From contig CAYZQO010000008.1 in NCBI GenBank assembly GCA_964480725.1, positions 62,001 through 126,000 of the forward strand: 64,000 nt of DNA. Direction: 5' to 3'. The position numbers and the translations under genes were made by a program. The notes beneath the pieces are model-generated. The model had not been told where the DNA came from. It ran no database searches and saw nothing but the letters and a program-made list of their open reading frames with translations. Source of the stretch: JAFGBI01 sp964480725 (lineage in GTDB: Bacteria; Myxococcota_A; Polyangia; Polyangiales; Polyangiaceae). Below are positions 1 through 9,091 of this stretch, piece by piece. Positions within the stretch are counted from its first letter, which is position 1. Each line of letters begins with the position of its first letter.

Positions 1-2236
1 TCACCTGCGCGGCCTTCAGATCGCCAGCGTCGTTGCTACCGAGTGCGGACTGGAGGTTGGTGCGCTCGGCCCTCTGGTAGCCGAGGCCGGCGAGGGGGAA
101 CATCACGCCGTACTCGAGCTGCGTGTAGAAGCCGCCCATCGAGCCGGGGACGTCGTTGAGCCCGCCGTCCTTGGCCTGGAAGTAGAGCTTGCCGTTGAGC
201 TCGATCCCCAGATCGCGCTTGTGGCCCGGCGTCTGGACGAAGCTCGAGGCGCGCGACCAGATCGCCGCGAAGCCGCCGCCGAGGCGCTGACCCTCCGCCG
301 ACCGCATGAAGTCGTAGGCCACTCCGGGGCGGAGGTAGTAGCTGCCCTGCACGCGCGACAGGATGTTTCGGTGCAGGATGAGATCGATCTTGTAGTTCGG
401 GTGGAAGGCGAAGGTGCTGAAGGTGTCGTCGCCGATCTGGTCCTGCAGCCCGTCGCCGTACCCCGGGGTAAGGCCGCCCGAGCCTGGCTGATCCTGCTCG
501 CTCGCCTCGGGATCGCCGGATGCCCAGCCGCCCTTGAAGTCGATGGAGAGGCGATCCTCGAGGGCGCGGAACTCGGACTCCGCGGCGAAGCCCCACATCC
601 TGAACTTCCAGTCGTCGAAGTCCGCCGGCGCGGTTCCGGTCGCGGTCTCGACGTTGTCGGCGTGGCCCTGGATGGTGAGCCCCTCCGCCTCGAAGCGGAA
701 GGTCCGGTAGAGCACCTGCACCCAGAGGTCGGGGATCAGCAGCGTCCCTCCGCGGCGCACGTAGCCAGAGACGCTGCCGAGCTGCATCAACCCTTCGGGG
801 AAGGCACCGGGCACGACGGCTCCGTCCGCCGCGCTGCCGCCGAGGTCGTTGGCGATCTTCTGGCGGCGCGCCATGAAGTGGACGCCCCCGTTGACGACCA
901 AGCGCTTCTTGGCGAGCGCCTGGCGTTGCAGATCCGGATCCTGACGGCGTGCCACGGAGAACATGAGCTGGCGCACGTCGTCCTTCTGGGCGGCGTCCGC
1001 TGCCTGGCCCTGGGGATCGAGGACGTTCTCCGTGGTCGCGCCCTCGTTGGCAAAGTCCCACGCGCCCACGACGTACAGGTCGAGGGCCTTGATCCCGGTG
1101 GTGAACATCACCCGATCGAGCGTCGTCTGGTAGTCGTCGTCGTAGCCGTCCCCGGAATTCGCGAAGATACCGAGCCCCCAGTGCGCTGGCATCCGGCCAA
1201 AGCGGAGCTCGCCGATGGGCGTCTGGAACTCGCCCCAGACCCGCTTGACCCGGATGCTGTCCTTGACGCCGTTCACGCCCGAGGTGGGCGGCTGCTGGCT
1301 GACGTCGAAGAGCGACAGCGCGTTGTAGCCGCCGCGCTGGAGGGACGCGTAGCCGCCCGCGGCGTCCGGCTCGATGGCGTACCCCTCGGGGGTCGAACCC
1401 ATCACGACGTTGTCGAGCAGGTCGATCTGGCTGATGACCCGGAGGTTGTCGGAGATGTGGAGCTCTGGGTTCAGGCGGAACCGGAGGTTTGCGCCCATCT
1501 GCGTCTGGTTCTTGCAGGGGTACAAACCCTCCGTCGGGTCGGTGCTATCGACCGAGCTCGGGCGCGAACTCTTGTCCGTGCAGAGGACGGGGCCATAATC
1601 GCCGATGCTCTGCGAGTTCGGGTCCTGCAGCCCGCGGTAATAGTGGTCCAGCGGCAGGGGCCAGAGCTGATCCGACGGCTGGTTGACGCGACCGAGCGCG
1701 AAGCGGTGGAACATCTCCACGCGCGTCCGAAAGTAGCCGTGGAGCTCGAACACGGGGCGGGCGTGGGACCACCAGTCCTCCGCGAACACGTCCACCTCCG
1801 GCGGCTTCTCGGCCCGCTCGGGCTTCTCCGCGTCGCGCGGCTCGCTCGCGGTGGCCTCGCCCGTCGCGGACAGGTCACCGGCGGCGGTGGCCGCCGTGGC
1901 GGGGGGGAGCGCGTCGCTCGTCGCCGGCGGCAACGGTCGTGGGCGCGGGGTCGGCGGTGCGGCGGCCTCGTCATCGGGCGCCGCGGCGGCTCCGTCGGCC
2001 TCGTCCGTTGCCGCGGGGTCGGCGGCCTCGGCGGGTGCCGAGGCATCGGGAGCGGTGGCCGGCGGGGCGGGCGTCGCGGGCGGCGGGGGTGCCGGGCGCG
2101 GCGGGGGAACGGCGGGGGCGGGCGCGGCCGGGGCTGGCGGCGCCGCGGGAGCCGGCGCTGCGGGTTGGGCGACCGCCAGCGAGGAGACGAGCGCCGCGCT
2201 CGATGCGAAGAGCGCTAAGTGGGCGAGTTTTCGCAT
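1..2236 (-). CDS. TIGR04551-like myxobacterial outer-membrane protein (partial, open at left edge)
   Basis: The frame is open from an ATG at 2236 to the left edge, about 745 codons, so the C-terminus is missing. The N-terminus is a clear signal peptide (MRKLAHLALFASSAALVSSL, then AVAQ), followed by roughly 80 residues of Ala/Pro-rich linker and a long soluble-to-barrel-like region rich in aromatic residues and alternating patterns (for example FELHGYFRTRVEMF, FRLNPELHISDNL, LRFGRMPAHWGLGIF). These resemble the large beta-barrel proteins of myxobacteria grouped as TIGR04551; this family call is from memory and not searched. Expected location is the outer membrane. The stretch is also open on the opposite strand, but that reading is Arg/Gly/Val-rich and has no signal or motif. 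The gene lies 147 bp beyond the end of the kinase gene upstream on the same strand. Confidence 0.8.
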   Translation of the reverse strand, partial: MRKLAHLALFASSAALVSSLAVAQPAAPAPAAPPAPAAPAPAVPPPRPAPPPPATPAPPATAPDASAPAEAADPAATDEADGAAAAPDDEAAAPPTPRPRPLPPATSDALPPATAATAAGDLSATGEATASEPRDAEKPERAEKPPEVDVFAEDWWSHARPVFELHGYFRTRVEMFHRFALGRVNQPSDQLWPLPLDHYYRGLQDPNSQSIGDYGPVLCTDKSSRPSSVDSTDPTEGLYPCKNQTQMGANLRFRLNPELHISDNLRVISQIDLLDNVVMGSTPEGYAIEPDAAGGYASLQRGGYNALSLFDVSQQPPTSGVNGVKDSIRVKRVWGEFQTPIGELRFGRMPAHWGLGIFANSGDGYDDDYQTTLDRVMFTTGIKALDLYVVGAWDFANEGATTENVLDPQGQAADAAQKDDVRQLMFSVARRQDPDLQRQALAKKRLVVNGGVHFMARRQKIANDLGGSAADGAVVPGAFPEGLMQLGSVSGYVRRGGTLLIPDLWVQVLYRTFRFEAEGLTIQGHADNVETATGTAPADFDDWKFRMWGFAAESEFRALEDRLSIDFKGGWASGDPEASEQDQPGSGGLTPGYGDGLQDQIGDDTFSTFAFHPNYKIDLILHRNILSRVQGSYYLRPGVAYDFMRSAEGQRLGGGFAAIWSRASSFVQTPGHKRDLGIELNGKLYFQAKDGGLNDVPGSMGGFYTQLEYGVMFPLAGLGYQRAERTNLQSALGSNDAGDLKAAQV

Positions 2237-2383
2237 GTGCGCGGGTTCCGCGGGGGAGGGCAGCCCCTTTTGCACGCGGCTTCGAGGACTGTCAACGCCG
2301 GTCTGGCCGGGCCGACGGTCCTGGAGCGGTCCCCGGGCCGGTGTTTGCACGCCGCCCTCGGGGCCGCCGCGCCCGGTCGCGCC

Positions 2384-3511
2384 TCAGGAGCGGTAGGCCG
2401 CGAGCACGTCCGTGCGCAGTCGGTCCGCGTCCGTGGGCGGGACCGGCGCCGCCCGGCCGACGGTCGATAGGGCGGGGGAAGAGAGCACCTGGGCGCTGGC
2501 GGCGAGGCGCTGCTGCGCTGCCCAGCCCACGGTCGCGGGCAGCCCCATGGCGCTGCGGAGCGCCTCGCCCAGCGCCACGGCGTTGGCGAAGCGCAGCTCG
2601 GGGTCCTTGGCGAGCGCGCGGGAGAGCAGCAGATCGAGGACCGGCGGGGTGGTGGCGACGTGGCTCGACAGGGGGGGCGGAGCCTGCTCCACCTGCGCCG
2701 TGCGGATCATGATCTCGTTGCGGTCCGGGGCGTCGAAGGGCGTCGTCCCGGTCAGCATCTCGTAGAGGACGATGGCCGCGGCGTAGAGGTCCGCGCGCGC
2801 ATCGAGGTCCTGGCCGAGCACCTGCTCCGGGGCCATGTAGGCGCCGGTTCCGGGCGCCATGTTGCCGGTGTCCCGCGCCTGCTCGGCGGGCACGCGCGCG
2901 ATCCCGAAGTCGGTGAGCTTGATGACCCCGTCGTGTCGGACCAACACGTTCGACGGCTTTACGTCCCGGTGGATGATGCCCAGGGCGTGGATGGCCGCGA
3001 GCGCCCCGAGTAGCTGGGAGAAGTAGTGCCAGGCGCGTGCGAAGGGCAGACAGGGACGGCTCGCGAGGTGCCGCTCGATCACCTGGCTGAGCGGCTGCCC
3101 CTCGCAGAGCTCCATCACGATGGCGAGCTGATCGCCGCGCTGGCCGAGCCCGAAGAAGTGCACGATGTTCGGGTGCGAGAGCCGCCCGAGGGCGGTGGCT
3201 TCGCGCAGGAACAGTCGCTGGGCCCGGGCCCGGGCCTTCAGGGTCGGGTGTAGCACCTTGACCGCGACCGGGTGGGCCGGGGTACCCGCCCGCGGCCCGG
3301 CGGGGTCGTAATACAGCCACGCTGCGAACACGATCCCCATGCCGCCCTCCCCGAGAGGGTCGCGGAGGATGGCCCGGCCCCAGCCGAGGTCGATCTGCGC
3401 ACCGGGGCCCAGGCGCTCGCGCGCGGTCGGGCGGACCTGCCGGAGCCCGCAGTAGGGGCAGAACCTGGCCTCTTCCTCCAGCGTGCCCCGACAGGCTTCG
3501 CACACCGCCAC
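2384..3511 (-). CDS. Ser/Thr protein kinase with N-terminal zinc ribbon
   Basis: Hanks-type (Pkn) kinase of about 375 residues. From the chosen GTG at 3511 the protein opens with a four-Cys zinc ribbon (C4, C7, C18, C21: CEAC...CPYC). Then come the glycine loop GEGGMGIVF (54-62), the catalytic Lys in VAVKV (K85), HRDVKPSN (181-188), DFG (201-203) and MAPEQ. There is no transmembrane helix, so it is probably cytoplasmic. An ATG at 3646 lies in the same frame, but the added 45 residues are Arg/Pro-rich and unlike the rest, so the GTG just before the zinc ribbon is preferred; a second GTG lies two codons later. Substrates cannot be told from the sequence. Confidence 0.9.
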   Translation of the reverse strand: MAVCEACRGTLEEEARFCPYCGLRQVRPTARERLGPGAQIDLGWGRAILRDPLGEGGMGIVFAAWLYYDPAGPRAGTPAHPVAVKVLHPTLKARARAQRLFLREATALGRLSHPNIVHFFGLGQRGDQLAIVMELCEGQPLSQVIERHLASRPCLPFARAWHYFSQLLGALAAIHALGIIHRDVKPSNVLVRHDGVIKLTDFGIARVPAEQARDTGNMAPGTGAYMAPEQVLGQDLDARADLYAAAIVLYEMLTGTTPFDAPDRNEIMIRTAQVEQAPPPLSSHVATTPPVLDLLLSRALAKDPELRFANAVALGEALRSAMGLPATVGWAAQQRLAASAQVLSSPALSTVGRAAPVPPTDADRLRTDVLAAYRS

Positions 3512-3728
3512 ACACGGAACATACCCTGCCGCCCCGGCGCGTCCACGCGGGTGCGGCGCCCTCGGGCGCCGCCGGCTTCGCGATTCGACGGCGGGGCGAG
3601 CGGCGGGGCGTGCGGAAGGGCGAGCGGCCCCGTGGTGTGGCGCCAACCGAACAATCGCGTTGCGGTGTCCGCGGCGACTGTGAGAGCCTCAGGTCGGCTC
3701 GGCGCAAGGGGCGCCGAAGACGGCGGAG

Positions 3729-5315
3729 ATGTTCGGCATGAAGGTCAGCAGCGCATCCGTTCCCACCCGTGGATCCCGGCGATCGTCGGCGCTCGCACGC
3801 GGACCGCGAGCCGTGGCAGGGCGCGCCAGCGCGCGTGGCCGGGCCTGGCTGGCCGGCTCCGCCTTGGTCGCGGCGGCCAGCGCCGTCGTCGCCCCGGCGA
3901 GCGCGCAGGAGGCCGCCTTCGACGGCGAGTTCTCGGTGCAACGGTTCCACCCCGCGCCAGGGCCGCGAAACCTGCTGACCACCCGCGGCGCTCGCCAGGA
4001 CGGCGAGATGACCTACTCCGCCGGGCTGATGGTCAGCTACGGCTACAAGCCCTTCGTCGTCAGGAGCTGCATCTCCGAGACGGACTGCGACTCCGCGAAC
4101 TCCGTTCAGCCCGAGGACGTGCTCGTGGTGGAGAACCTCGTCTCCGCCGATCTGATGGGCTCGCTCACCATCATCCCCGCGCTCCAGCTGGGCTTGCGTC
4201 TGCCCGTCACCTGGGTGGACGGGCAGGGCATCACGGAGGACGGTCTGCCCGACTCGGACGAGCTGTCCGCGGTGGGGCTTGGCGACATGGAGCTCGAGGG
4301 CAAGTACCGCTTTCTCGGCACCGCCGAGGACCTGTTCGCCGCGGCCGGCGCGGCCTTCGTCACCGTGCCGTTCGGCTCCCTCACCACCCCGGAGGGGTCC
4401 TACATCGGTGACAAAACGGTGGGTTTGGGTCTCCGCGGCATCGGCGACGTGAAGATCGGCGACGCCACCATCATCGCCAACCTCGCGGGCATGTGGCGCG
4501 GGACCGGGCGCGTCGGCACCACCGATCTTGGCGCCGAGCTGCGCTACGGGGTCGGCGCCGCCTATCAGGTGGCGCCGATGATGCAGGTGATGGTCGACGG
4601 GTTCGGCAGCACGCGCTTCAGCGGCCAGGCGGGGACGAACTCGCTCGAGGCGCTCCTCGGCGGCCGGCTCACGCCCGAGACCGTGCCCATCGCCATCACC
4701 GCCGCCGTCGGCACCGGGGTGGTGCGGGGCGTCGGGGTGCCCGCGTTCCGCGGGGCGCTCGGGTTGACCTACATCGCCGAGCCGAGCGACCAGGACGGCG
4801 ACGGGTTGCTCGACGAAAAGGATGGGTGCCCCACCATCGCCGAGGACTTCGATGGCTTCGAGGACGCCGACGGCTGTCCTGACCCGGACAACGACGACGA
4901 TGGGGTCGCGGACGTCGACGACCAGTGCCCGAGCCAGGGTGAGGATCCGGACGATTTCCAGGATAGCGACGGCTGCCCCGAGGCCGACAACGACAACGAC
5001 GGCCTGCCCGACGACGGCGACGTCTGCCCGAACGAGCCCGAGACGAAGAACCAGTACAAGGACGAGGACGGCTGTCCCGACGAGAAGGACACCGACAACG
5101 ACGGCATTCCCGACGCGCGGGACAAGTGCCCCACGGAGCCGGAGGACACGGACGGCTTCCAGGACGAGGACGGCTGCCCCGATCCAGACAACGACGGCGA
5201 CGGTGTGCCGGACGCCCAGGACGAGTGTGAAGGCGAGTTGGAGACCATCAACGAGTTCGAGGACGAGGACGGCTGCCCCGACGAGGCGCCGAAGAAGAAC
5301 CCCTGGGAGCGCTGA
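3729..5315 (+). CDS. Outer-membrane beta-barrel protein with thrombospondin type 3 repeats
   Basis: 528 residues: a long signal region ending near ASAQEA (about residue 60), a barrel-like domain to about residue 350 (alternating segments such as LTIIPALQLGLRLPV and YQVAPMMQVMVDGF), then a C-terminal acidic tail of calcium-binding type 3 repeats (DxDxDGxxDxxDxCP units such as DNDGDGVPDAQDEC). Myxobacterial OmpA-family proteins often carry this order followed by an OmpA peptidoglycan-binding domain, but here the protein stops at EAPKKNPWER with no such domain. ATG codons at 3729 and 3738 are both possible starts. A strong hairpin follows the stop. The gene is divergent from the kinase gene to its left. 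Confidence 0.85.
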   Translation: MFGMKVSSASVPTRGSRRSSALARGPRAVAGRASARGRAWLAGSALVAAASAVVAPASAQEAAFDGEFSVQRFHPAPGPRNLLTTRGARQDGEMTYSAGLMVSYGYKPFVVRSCISETDCDSANSVQPEDVLVVENLVSADLMGSLTIIPALQLGLRLPVTWVDGQGITEDGLPDSDELSAVGLGDMELEGKYRFLGTAEDLFAAAGAAFVTVPFGSLTTPEGSYIGDKTVGLGLRGIGDVKIGDATIIANLAGMWRGTGRVGTTDLGAELRYGVGAAYQVAPMMQVMVDGFGSTRFSGQAGTNSLEALLGGRLTPETVPIAITAAVGTGVVRGVGVPAFRGALGLTYIAEPSDQDGDGLLDEKDGCPTIAEDFDGFEDADGCPDPDNDDDGVADVDDQCPSQGEDPDDFQDSDGCPEADNDNDGLPDDGDVCPNEPETKNQYKDEDGCPDEKDTDNDGIPDARDKCPTEPEDTDGFQDEDGCPDPDNDGDGVPDAQDECEGELETINEFEDEDGCPDEAPKKNPWER

Positions 5316-5337
5316 GGTTCTCGCGCGTCCGGGCGAA

Positions 5338-5368
5338 GGGCACCGCCGTTCTCGTCACGGCGGCGCCC
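5338..5368 (+). terminator. Hairpin after the type 3 repeat barrel gene
   Basis: GGGCACCGCCGT pairs with ACGGCGGCGCCC across a 7-nt loop: 12 pairs with one A-C mismatch. It begins 22 bp after the stop. No T-run follows, so it may be a GC-type terminator or a stabilising 3' hairpin. Confidence 0.5.
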
Positions 5369-5446
5369 GGTGGCGCCGCGGTTGGTTCGGGGGGCGTGGG
5401 TGGTCGCGGGTCCGGTGTGGTGTAGGGAGAGATCCTGCGACCCCTG

Positions 5447-5888
5447 ATGGGGCCGCCCCCGCCCGCGATCGAGGGCTCGGCCGTGGCCGGTGACGGTCGA
5501 GGTCGGCCGCTCGACGGGTCCGCCCTGCGCGGCCACGTCACGGTCGTCGATTTCTGGGCCACCGGGTGCTGGCCCTGCTGCCAGTCGGTGTTCATTCTGC
5601 AGGGCCCTTGCTGACCGCAATCCGGTGGCACCCCGCGGGGTCGGCGTCAGCGAAGACCAGACCGCGGAGCTCGTCTTTGACCTTGTGCGCCGCCACGCCG
5701 GGCGTTTCCCCCCCGTGTGGGACGCCGGCAAGGCGGTCGCGGAGGGGCATCGGGTCACCGGTCTGCCCATCGCCGTGGTGATCGATCGCGATGGGATCGG
5801 GGTCGACATGCGCGCGGGGTGTCGATCGGACGACACGGGGGAGCTCGAGCCGCGGCTACGGGAGCTTGGTGTGACCGTCCCCGAATGA
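5447..5888 (+). pseudogene. Frameshifted thioredoxin-like (TlpA/ResA type) gene
   Basis: An ATG at 5447, preceded by GGGAGA, opens a frame reading IEGSAVAGDG...VTVVDFWATGCWPCCQSVFILQ and stopping at TGA 5612. That is the thioredoxin active-site neighbourhood (usual form VDFWATWCGPC). From about 5600 the remainder of the fold continues in another frame (5490-5888 frame): ALADRN...GVSEDQTAELVF, RFPPVWDAGKAVAEG and HRVTGLPIAVVIDRDG, which contains the conserved cis-Pro segment, ending at 5888. A single frameshift near 5600 joins the halves. The active site is also altered: CWPC instead of CGPC/CxPC, with Gly before it instead of Trp. No signal peptide is visible. It may be a decayed gene or a sequencing error in the draft; the odd active site favours decay. 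Confidence 0.7.
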
Positions 5889-5996
5889 GCCCTCGGCCCC
5901 CGCACCCGACCGCCACCAGCGGGCGGAACACGGGCCCCGTGGCGGGGCACCGCATGCGACCACGGGCAAACGTTTATGACCTTGTGCAAACGCCTC

Positions 5997-6011
5997 TCGC
6001 ACGGTGTGCGA
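5997..6011. promoter_or_regulatory. Small perfect dyad (possible operator)
   Basis: TCGCAC-GGT-GTGCGA is a perfect 6-bp inverted repeat with a 3-bp centre, 110 bp upstream of the HEAT-repeat gene in the 5889-6120 intergenic stretch. It could be an operator half-site pair, but nothing links it to a known regulator. Confidence 0.2.
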
Positions 6012-6120
6012 CAATTCCGACTGGGGTGTTACCTCTCGTGATCCTTCGTCCGCCGCTCACTTGCTTCGAGCGGTCGGATGAGGAAAGACTCTTGGTGGCG
6101 TCCGTCTCTCCCACCCGGCC

Positions 6121-6933
6121 ATGCGCTTCGCTCGTTGGTTCCTGTTCGCCGCCTTGGTGACCTCCGCCAGTCCGGTTGCGCTCGCCGATAGCTCGCGGGG
6201 CACGTTGACCCAACAGCTCGCCACCGGTGACGACTTCCGCCTGCGGGTGAAGGCCGCGCTCGAGCTCGGCAAGACACACGATCCGTCGGCGAGGGTCCCG
6301 CTCGAGAAGGCGCTCGACGATCCGAGCCCACCTGTCCGGGCTGCGGCGGCCGCGGCGCTGCGCGTGCTCGGCGACGACCGTGCCCTCCCGGCGCTGAAGC
6401 GGCACCTGAAGGACAGGAACGACGCGGTGCGCGCGCAGATCCGCTCCACCATCGGCGCGCTGGAGGAGAAGGCGGAGCGCCGGGCGGAGCAGCCGCGGTA
6501 TCTGGTCAAGCTCGGACGCTTCTCCATCGCGGAGGAGAAGCACCGCCCGGTGCTGCCGACGATGGCGAAGGCCTCTCGCGAGGGGCTCGATGACCTGCCG
6601 GGCGTGCTGGTGCTCGACGACTGGGAGGATCCCGACGAGGCGTCGCAGAGCTTCTCGGCGCCGGTGGTGATGGTGTCCGGCCGCCTGCGGAACGTCGCGG
6701 TGGAGCGGGTGGGAACGGCGGTAGTCTACCGAGCGGAGGTGGAGTACGTGATCGCGACGATGCCGGAGAGGAACATCGTCGGGATGATCTCGGGCGCCGC
6801 CTCGGCGCGCGCGCCCGTGACCGAGGCGGCCAACCCCAAGCGCCTGGTGGCGCTCCGCAAGGAGGTGGTGACGGCCGCGGTGGACAGCGCGATGGACCGG
6901 GTGTCGCCGGCCATCGAGGCCGCCGCGCGCTGA
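6121..6933 (+). CDS. Exported HEAT-repeat protein
   Basis: 270 residues. An N-terminal signal peptide (MRFARWFLFAALVTSASPVALA) is followed by two to three HEAT-like helical repeats at about 35-115 (LRVKAALELGKTHDPSARVPLEKAL; VRAAAAAALRVLGDDRALPALKRHL). A C-terminal alpha/beta region of unknown type follows. HEAT repeats usually form protein-binding solenoids. The protein is expected in the periplasm or the outer-membrane space. It stands alone, upstream of and co-directional with a kinase gene 141 bp later. Partners and role are unknown. Confidence 0.8.
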   Translation: MRFARWFLFAALVTSASPVALADSSRGTLTQQLATGDDFRLRVKAALELGKTHDPSARVPLEKALDDPSPPVRAAAAAALRVLGDDRALPALKRHLKDRNDAVRAQIRSTIGALEEKAERRAEQPRYLVKLGRFSIAEEKHRPVLPTMAKASREGLDDLPGVLVLDDWEDPDEASQSFSAPVVMVSGRLRNVAVERVGTAVVYRAEVEYVIATMPERNIVGMISGAASARAPVTEAANPKRLVALRKEVVTAAVDSAMDRVSPAIEAAAR

Positions 6934-6942
6934 GCGGCGGTG

Positions 6943-6968
6943 GGGGCGCTGTCGATGCGCGGCGCCCC
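6943..6968 (+). terminator. Hairpin after the HEAT-repeat gene
   Basis: GGGGCGC pairs with GCGCCCC across a 12-nt loop, starting 10 bp after the stop. No T-run. Confidence 0.35.
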
Positions 6969-7074
6969 GACGGCGCGGAGCGGCCGTTTTCGTTCGGAAT
7001 TCAGTGGCTGACCGCGCTGCCCGTCGGGCGATAGACTGGTCCCGAGCCGCCCTCGGAGTCCCCGGAGCTCATCC

Positions 7075-9075
7075 TTGAACGACCCCCGTCCAATGCCACC
7101 GCCTCGGGATCGCGTGAGCACGGAGCCGACGGGGGATCCTCTCCCGGTGGGGGTGTCGCCCGCACCACCCGGCGACGAACCGGGTGAGGAACTCGACCCG
7201 CTCGACGCGGGGCGGCCGAGCCTCGTTGGCGGATTCATCGCGGACCGCTACCGGGTCGAGCGCCTGCTCGGCATGGGTGGGATGGGCGCCGTCTACTACG
7301 CCGAGCACGTCCACATGCGCAAGCCGGTGGCGCTGAAGGTCTTGCACCGGCAGCTTGTCGCGCTGCCCGAGGTGGTAGCGCGGTTCGAGCGGGAGGCGAT
7401 CGCGGCGGGGCGGATCAACGATCCGCACGTCGTCACCGCCACGGACTTCGGGCGGCTCCCCGACGGGTCGTTCTACCTCGCTCTCGAGTACGTCTCCGGC
7501 ACCGGGCTCGGGGACGCCATCCGGCAGGGGCCGCTCGGCAGCGTCCGCGCGCTCAAGATCACCCGTCAGATCCTGCAAGCGCTGGCGGCGGCCCACGCCG
7601 CCGGCATCGTGCACCGCGACCTGAAGCCCGAGAACGTGATGCTGGTGGCCCGGGCCGAGGATCCGGACTTCGTGAAGGTGCTCGACTTCGGGATCGCCAA
7701 GGTCGGCGATGGGGGCGAGCCCGGGGGCGATCGGCACCCGCCGGAGGGCGTCATCACTCGCCTCGGGAGCATCTTCGGCACGCCTCAGTACATGGCGCCC
7801 GAACAGGCGGCGGGGCAGGAAGTGGACGCGCGCGCGGACCTGTACACGGTGGGGGTCCTCCTGTACGAGATGCTCGCCGGCCGCCCGCCGTTCGAGGCGG
7901 ACGAGGTCAGCCGGGTGCTCGCCATGCACCTGACGCAGCCGCCGCCGCCGCTGCCTCCGGCGGTCGATCCCGCGGCGGGGGCGACCGCCCTGCACCTGCT
8001 CGCCAAGTCCCCCGCCGATCGCCCCCAGACCGCGGAGGAGGCCATCGCCCGGGTGGACCAGGCGTTGCGCGCGCTCGGGGTGTCACACCCTTCCTTCGCC
8101 GCGATCCTGCTCGACGACGACGGGACCTACGCTGAGGTCGTGGCCCGCGTGGCCCACGCGGGTTCGCTCCCCGAGATGGCGGCCGAGGCCGCAGCGGAGC
8201 GCGCGCCGTCGCCCGTCGCCGCGCCACCGCGCCATGGAGTGCCGGTGTGGGTGCTGGTGGCGGTCGTCGGCGCCGCGCTCGGCGTGGCGGCGCTGGCGCT
8301 GCTCGTTCGGGTTCCCTTCGGGCCGGCCGCGACGCCCGGAGCGGGCGCCAGCGCGTCCCCCGCGACCGCGACGCCGGGGGGCGGGCTGGCCGCGCTCGAG
8401 CCCGATCTCGCGATCCTGCTCGCGCGCGCCTCGCTCGGAAACCGCGACGCTGTCGCCGAGCTCGAGCGCCGTCCGGCGGCGGCCCGGGCTGCGCCCGAGT
8501 GGGTCGCGCTGGCCCGCGGTCGGATGGCACTCGGGGAGGTCAAGGGGGCCTTCGAGGCGTACCTCGCGGCGCTCGAGCGGGACCCGTTGGTGGTCGAGGA
8601 CCCCTCCTTCCGGGAGCACCTGCGGCGCTTCACCCAGCTCGAGGAGACGAGCGAGCCAGCGATCCGGCTCGCGGCGTCCCACCTCGGCGCGCCCGGCGCG
8701 GACCTGCTCTACGAGGTGTGGGTGAACACCAAGGCCAAGAACACCCGCACTCAGCTCGCCAAGCAGCTGGTCTACAGCCAGGCGGTGCGAGCGAAGGCCT
8801 CCCCGGCCCTCTCGGTCCTGCTCGAGGTGCGGGCCGCGATGGAGGCTCACGAGGACGCGGAGCTGCCGAGTGACGCCGCCTGCGCGGAGGTGATGCGCCT
8901 GCTACCGGCGGTGACGTTGCACGGGGACCAGCGCGCGCTCCGAGTCCTCACGCCGCTCACGCGCAAGAACGGCTGCGGGGCGCGGCAAGCGGCCGACTGC
9001 TACCCGTGCCTGCGCGCGGGCAGCGAGCTCAACGACGCCATCGCGGCGGCGCGGACGCGGGCGTCCCCGCCGTGA
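7075..9075 (+). CDS. Transmembrane Ser/Thr protein kinase
   Basis: 666 residues. Pkn-type kinase domain at about 60-325: GMGGMGAVYY glycine loop (66-75), K88 in VALKV, HRDLKPEN (180-187), DFGIAK (204-209) and MAPEQAAG. One transmembrane helix lies at about 388-412 (VWVLVAVVGAALGVAALALLV). The C-terminal part (about 430-666) is Ala/Leu-rich and helical, probably TPR-like, and would be extracytoplasmic; it contains three Cys near the end. The TTG at 7075 is chosen because a CGGAG sits about 7 bases before it, while the ATG at 7093 has no such site. It probably couples an envelope signal to cytoplasmic phosphorylation. It converges on the lipoprotein gene that ends at 9092. Confidence 0.9.
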   Translation: MNDPRPMPPPRDRVSTEPTGDPLPVGVSPAPPGDEPGEELDPLDAGRPSLVGGFIADRYRVERLLGMGGMGAVYYAEHVHMRKPVALKVLHRQLVALPEVVARFEREAIAAGRINDPHVVTATDFGRLPDGSFYLALEYVSGTGLGDAIRQGPLGSVRALKITRQILQALAAAHAAGIVHRDLKPENVMLVARAEDPDFVKVLDFGIAKVGDGGEPGGDRHPPEGVITRLGSIFGTPQYMAPEQAAGQEVDARADLYTVGVLLYEMLAGRPPFEADEVSRVLAMHLTQPPPPLPPAVDPAAGATALHLLAKSPADRPQTAEEAIARVDQALRALGVSHPSFAAILLDDDGTYAEVVARVAHAGSLPEMAAEAAAERAPSPVAAPPRHGVPVWVLVAVVGAALGVAALALLVRVPFGPAATPGAGASASPATATPGGGLAALEPDLAILLARASLGNRDAVAELERRPAAARAAPEWVALARGRMALGEVKGAFEAYLAALERDPLVVEDPSFREHLRRFTQLEETSEPAIRLAASHLGAPGADLLYEVWVNTKAKNTRTQLAKQLVYSQAVRAKASPALSVLLEVRAAMEAHEDAELPSDAACAEVMRLLPAVTLHGDQRALRVLTPLTRKNGCGARQAADCYPCLRAGSELNDAIAAARTRASPP

Positions 9076-9091
9076 GCCGCGCGTCGCCCGC

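Noticed and set aside
221..2218. Long plus-strand open frame opposite the left-edge outer-membrane gene
   Set aside because: Arg/Gly/Val-rich with no motif; the opposite strand has a signal peptide and protein-like composition. High GC gives long open antisense frames.
5941..6015. Vegetative promoter upstream of the HEAT-repeat gene
   Set aside because: TTGTGC and GACAAT are 22 bp apart, too far for a standard promoter.
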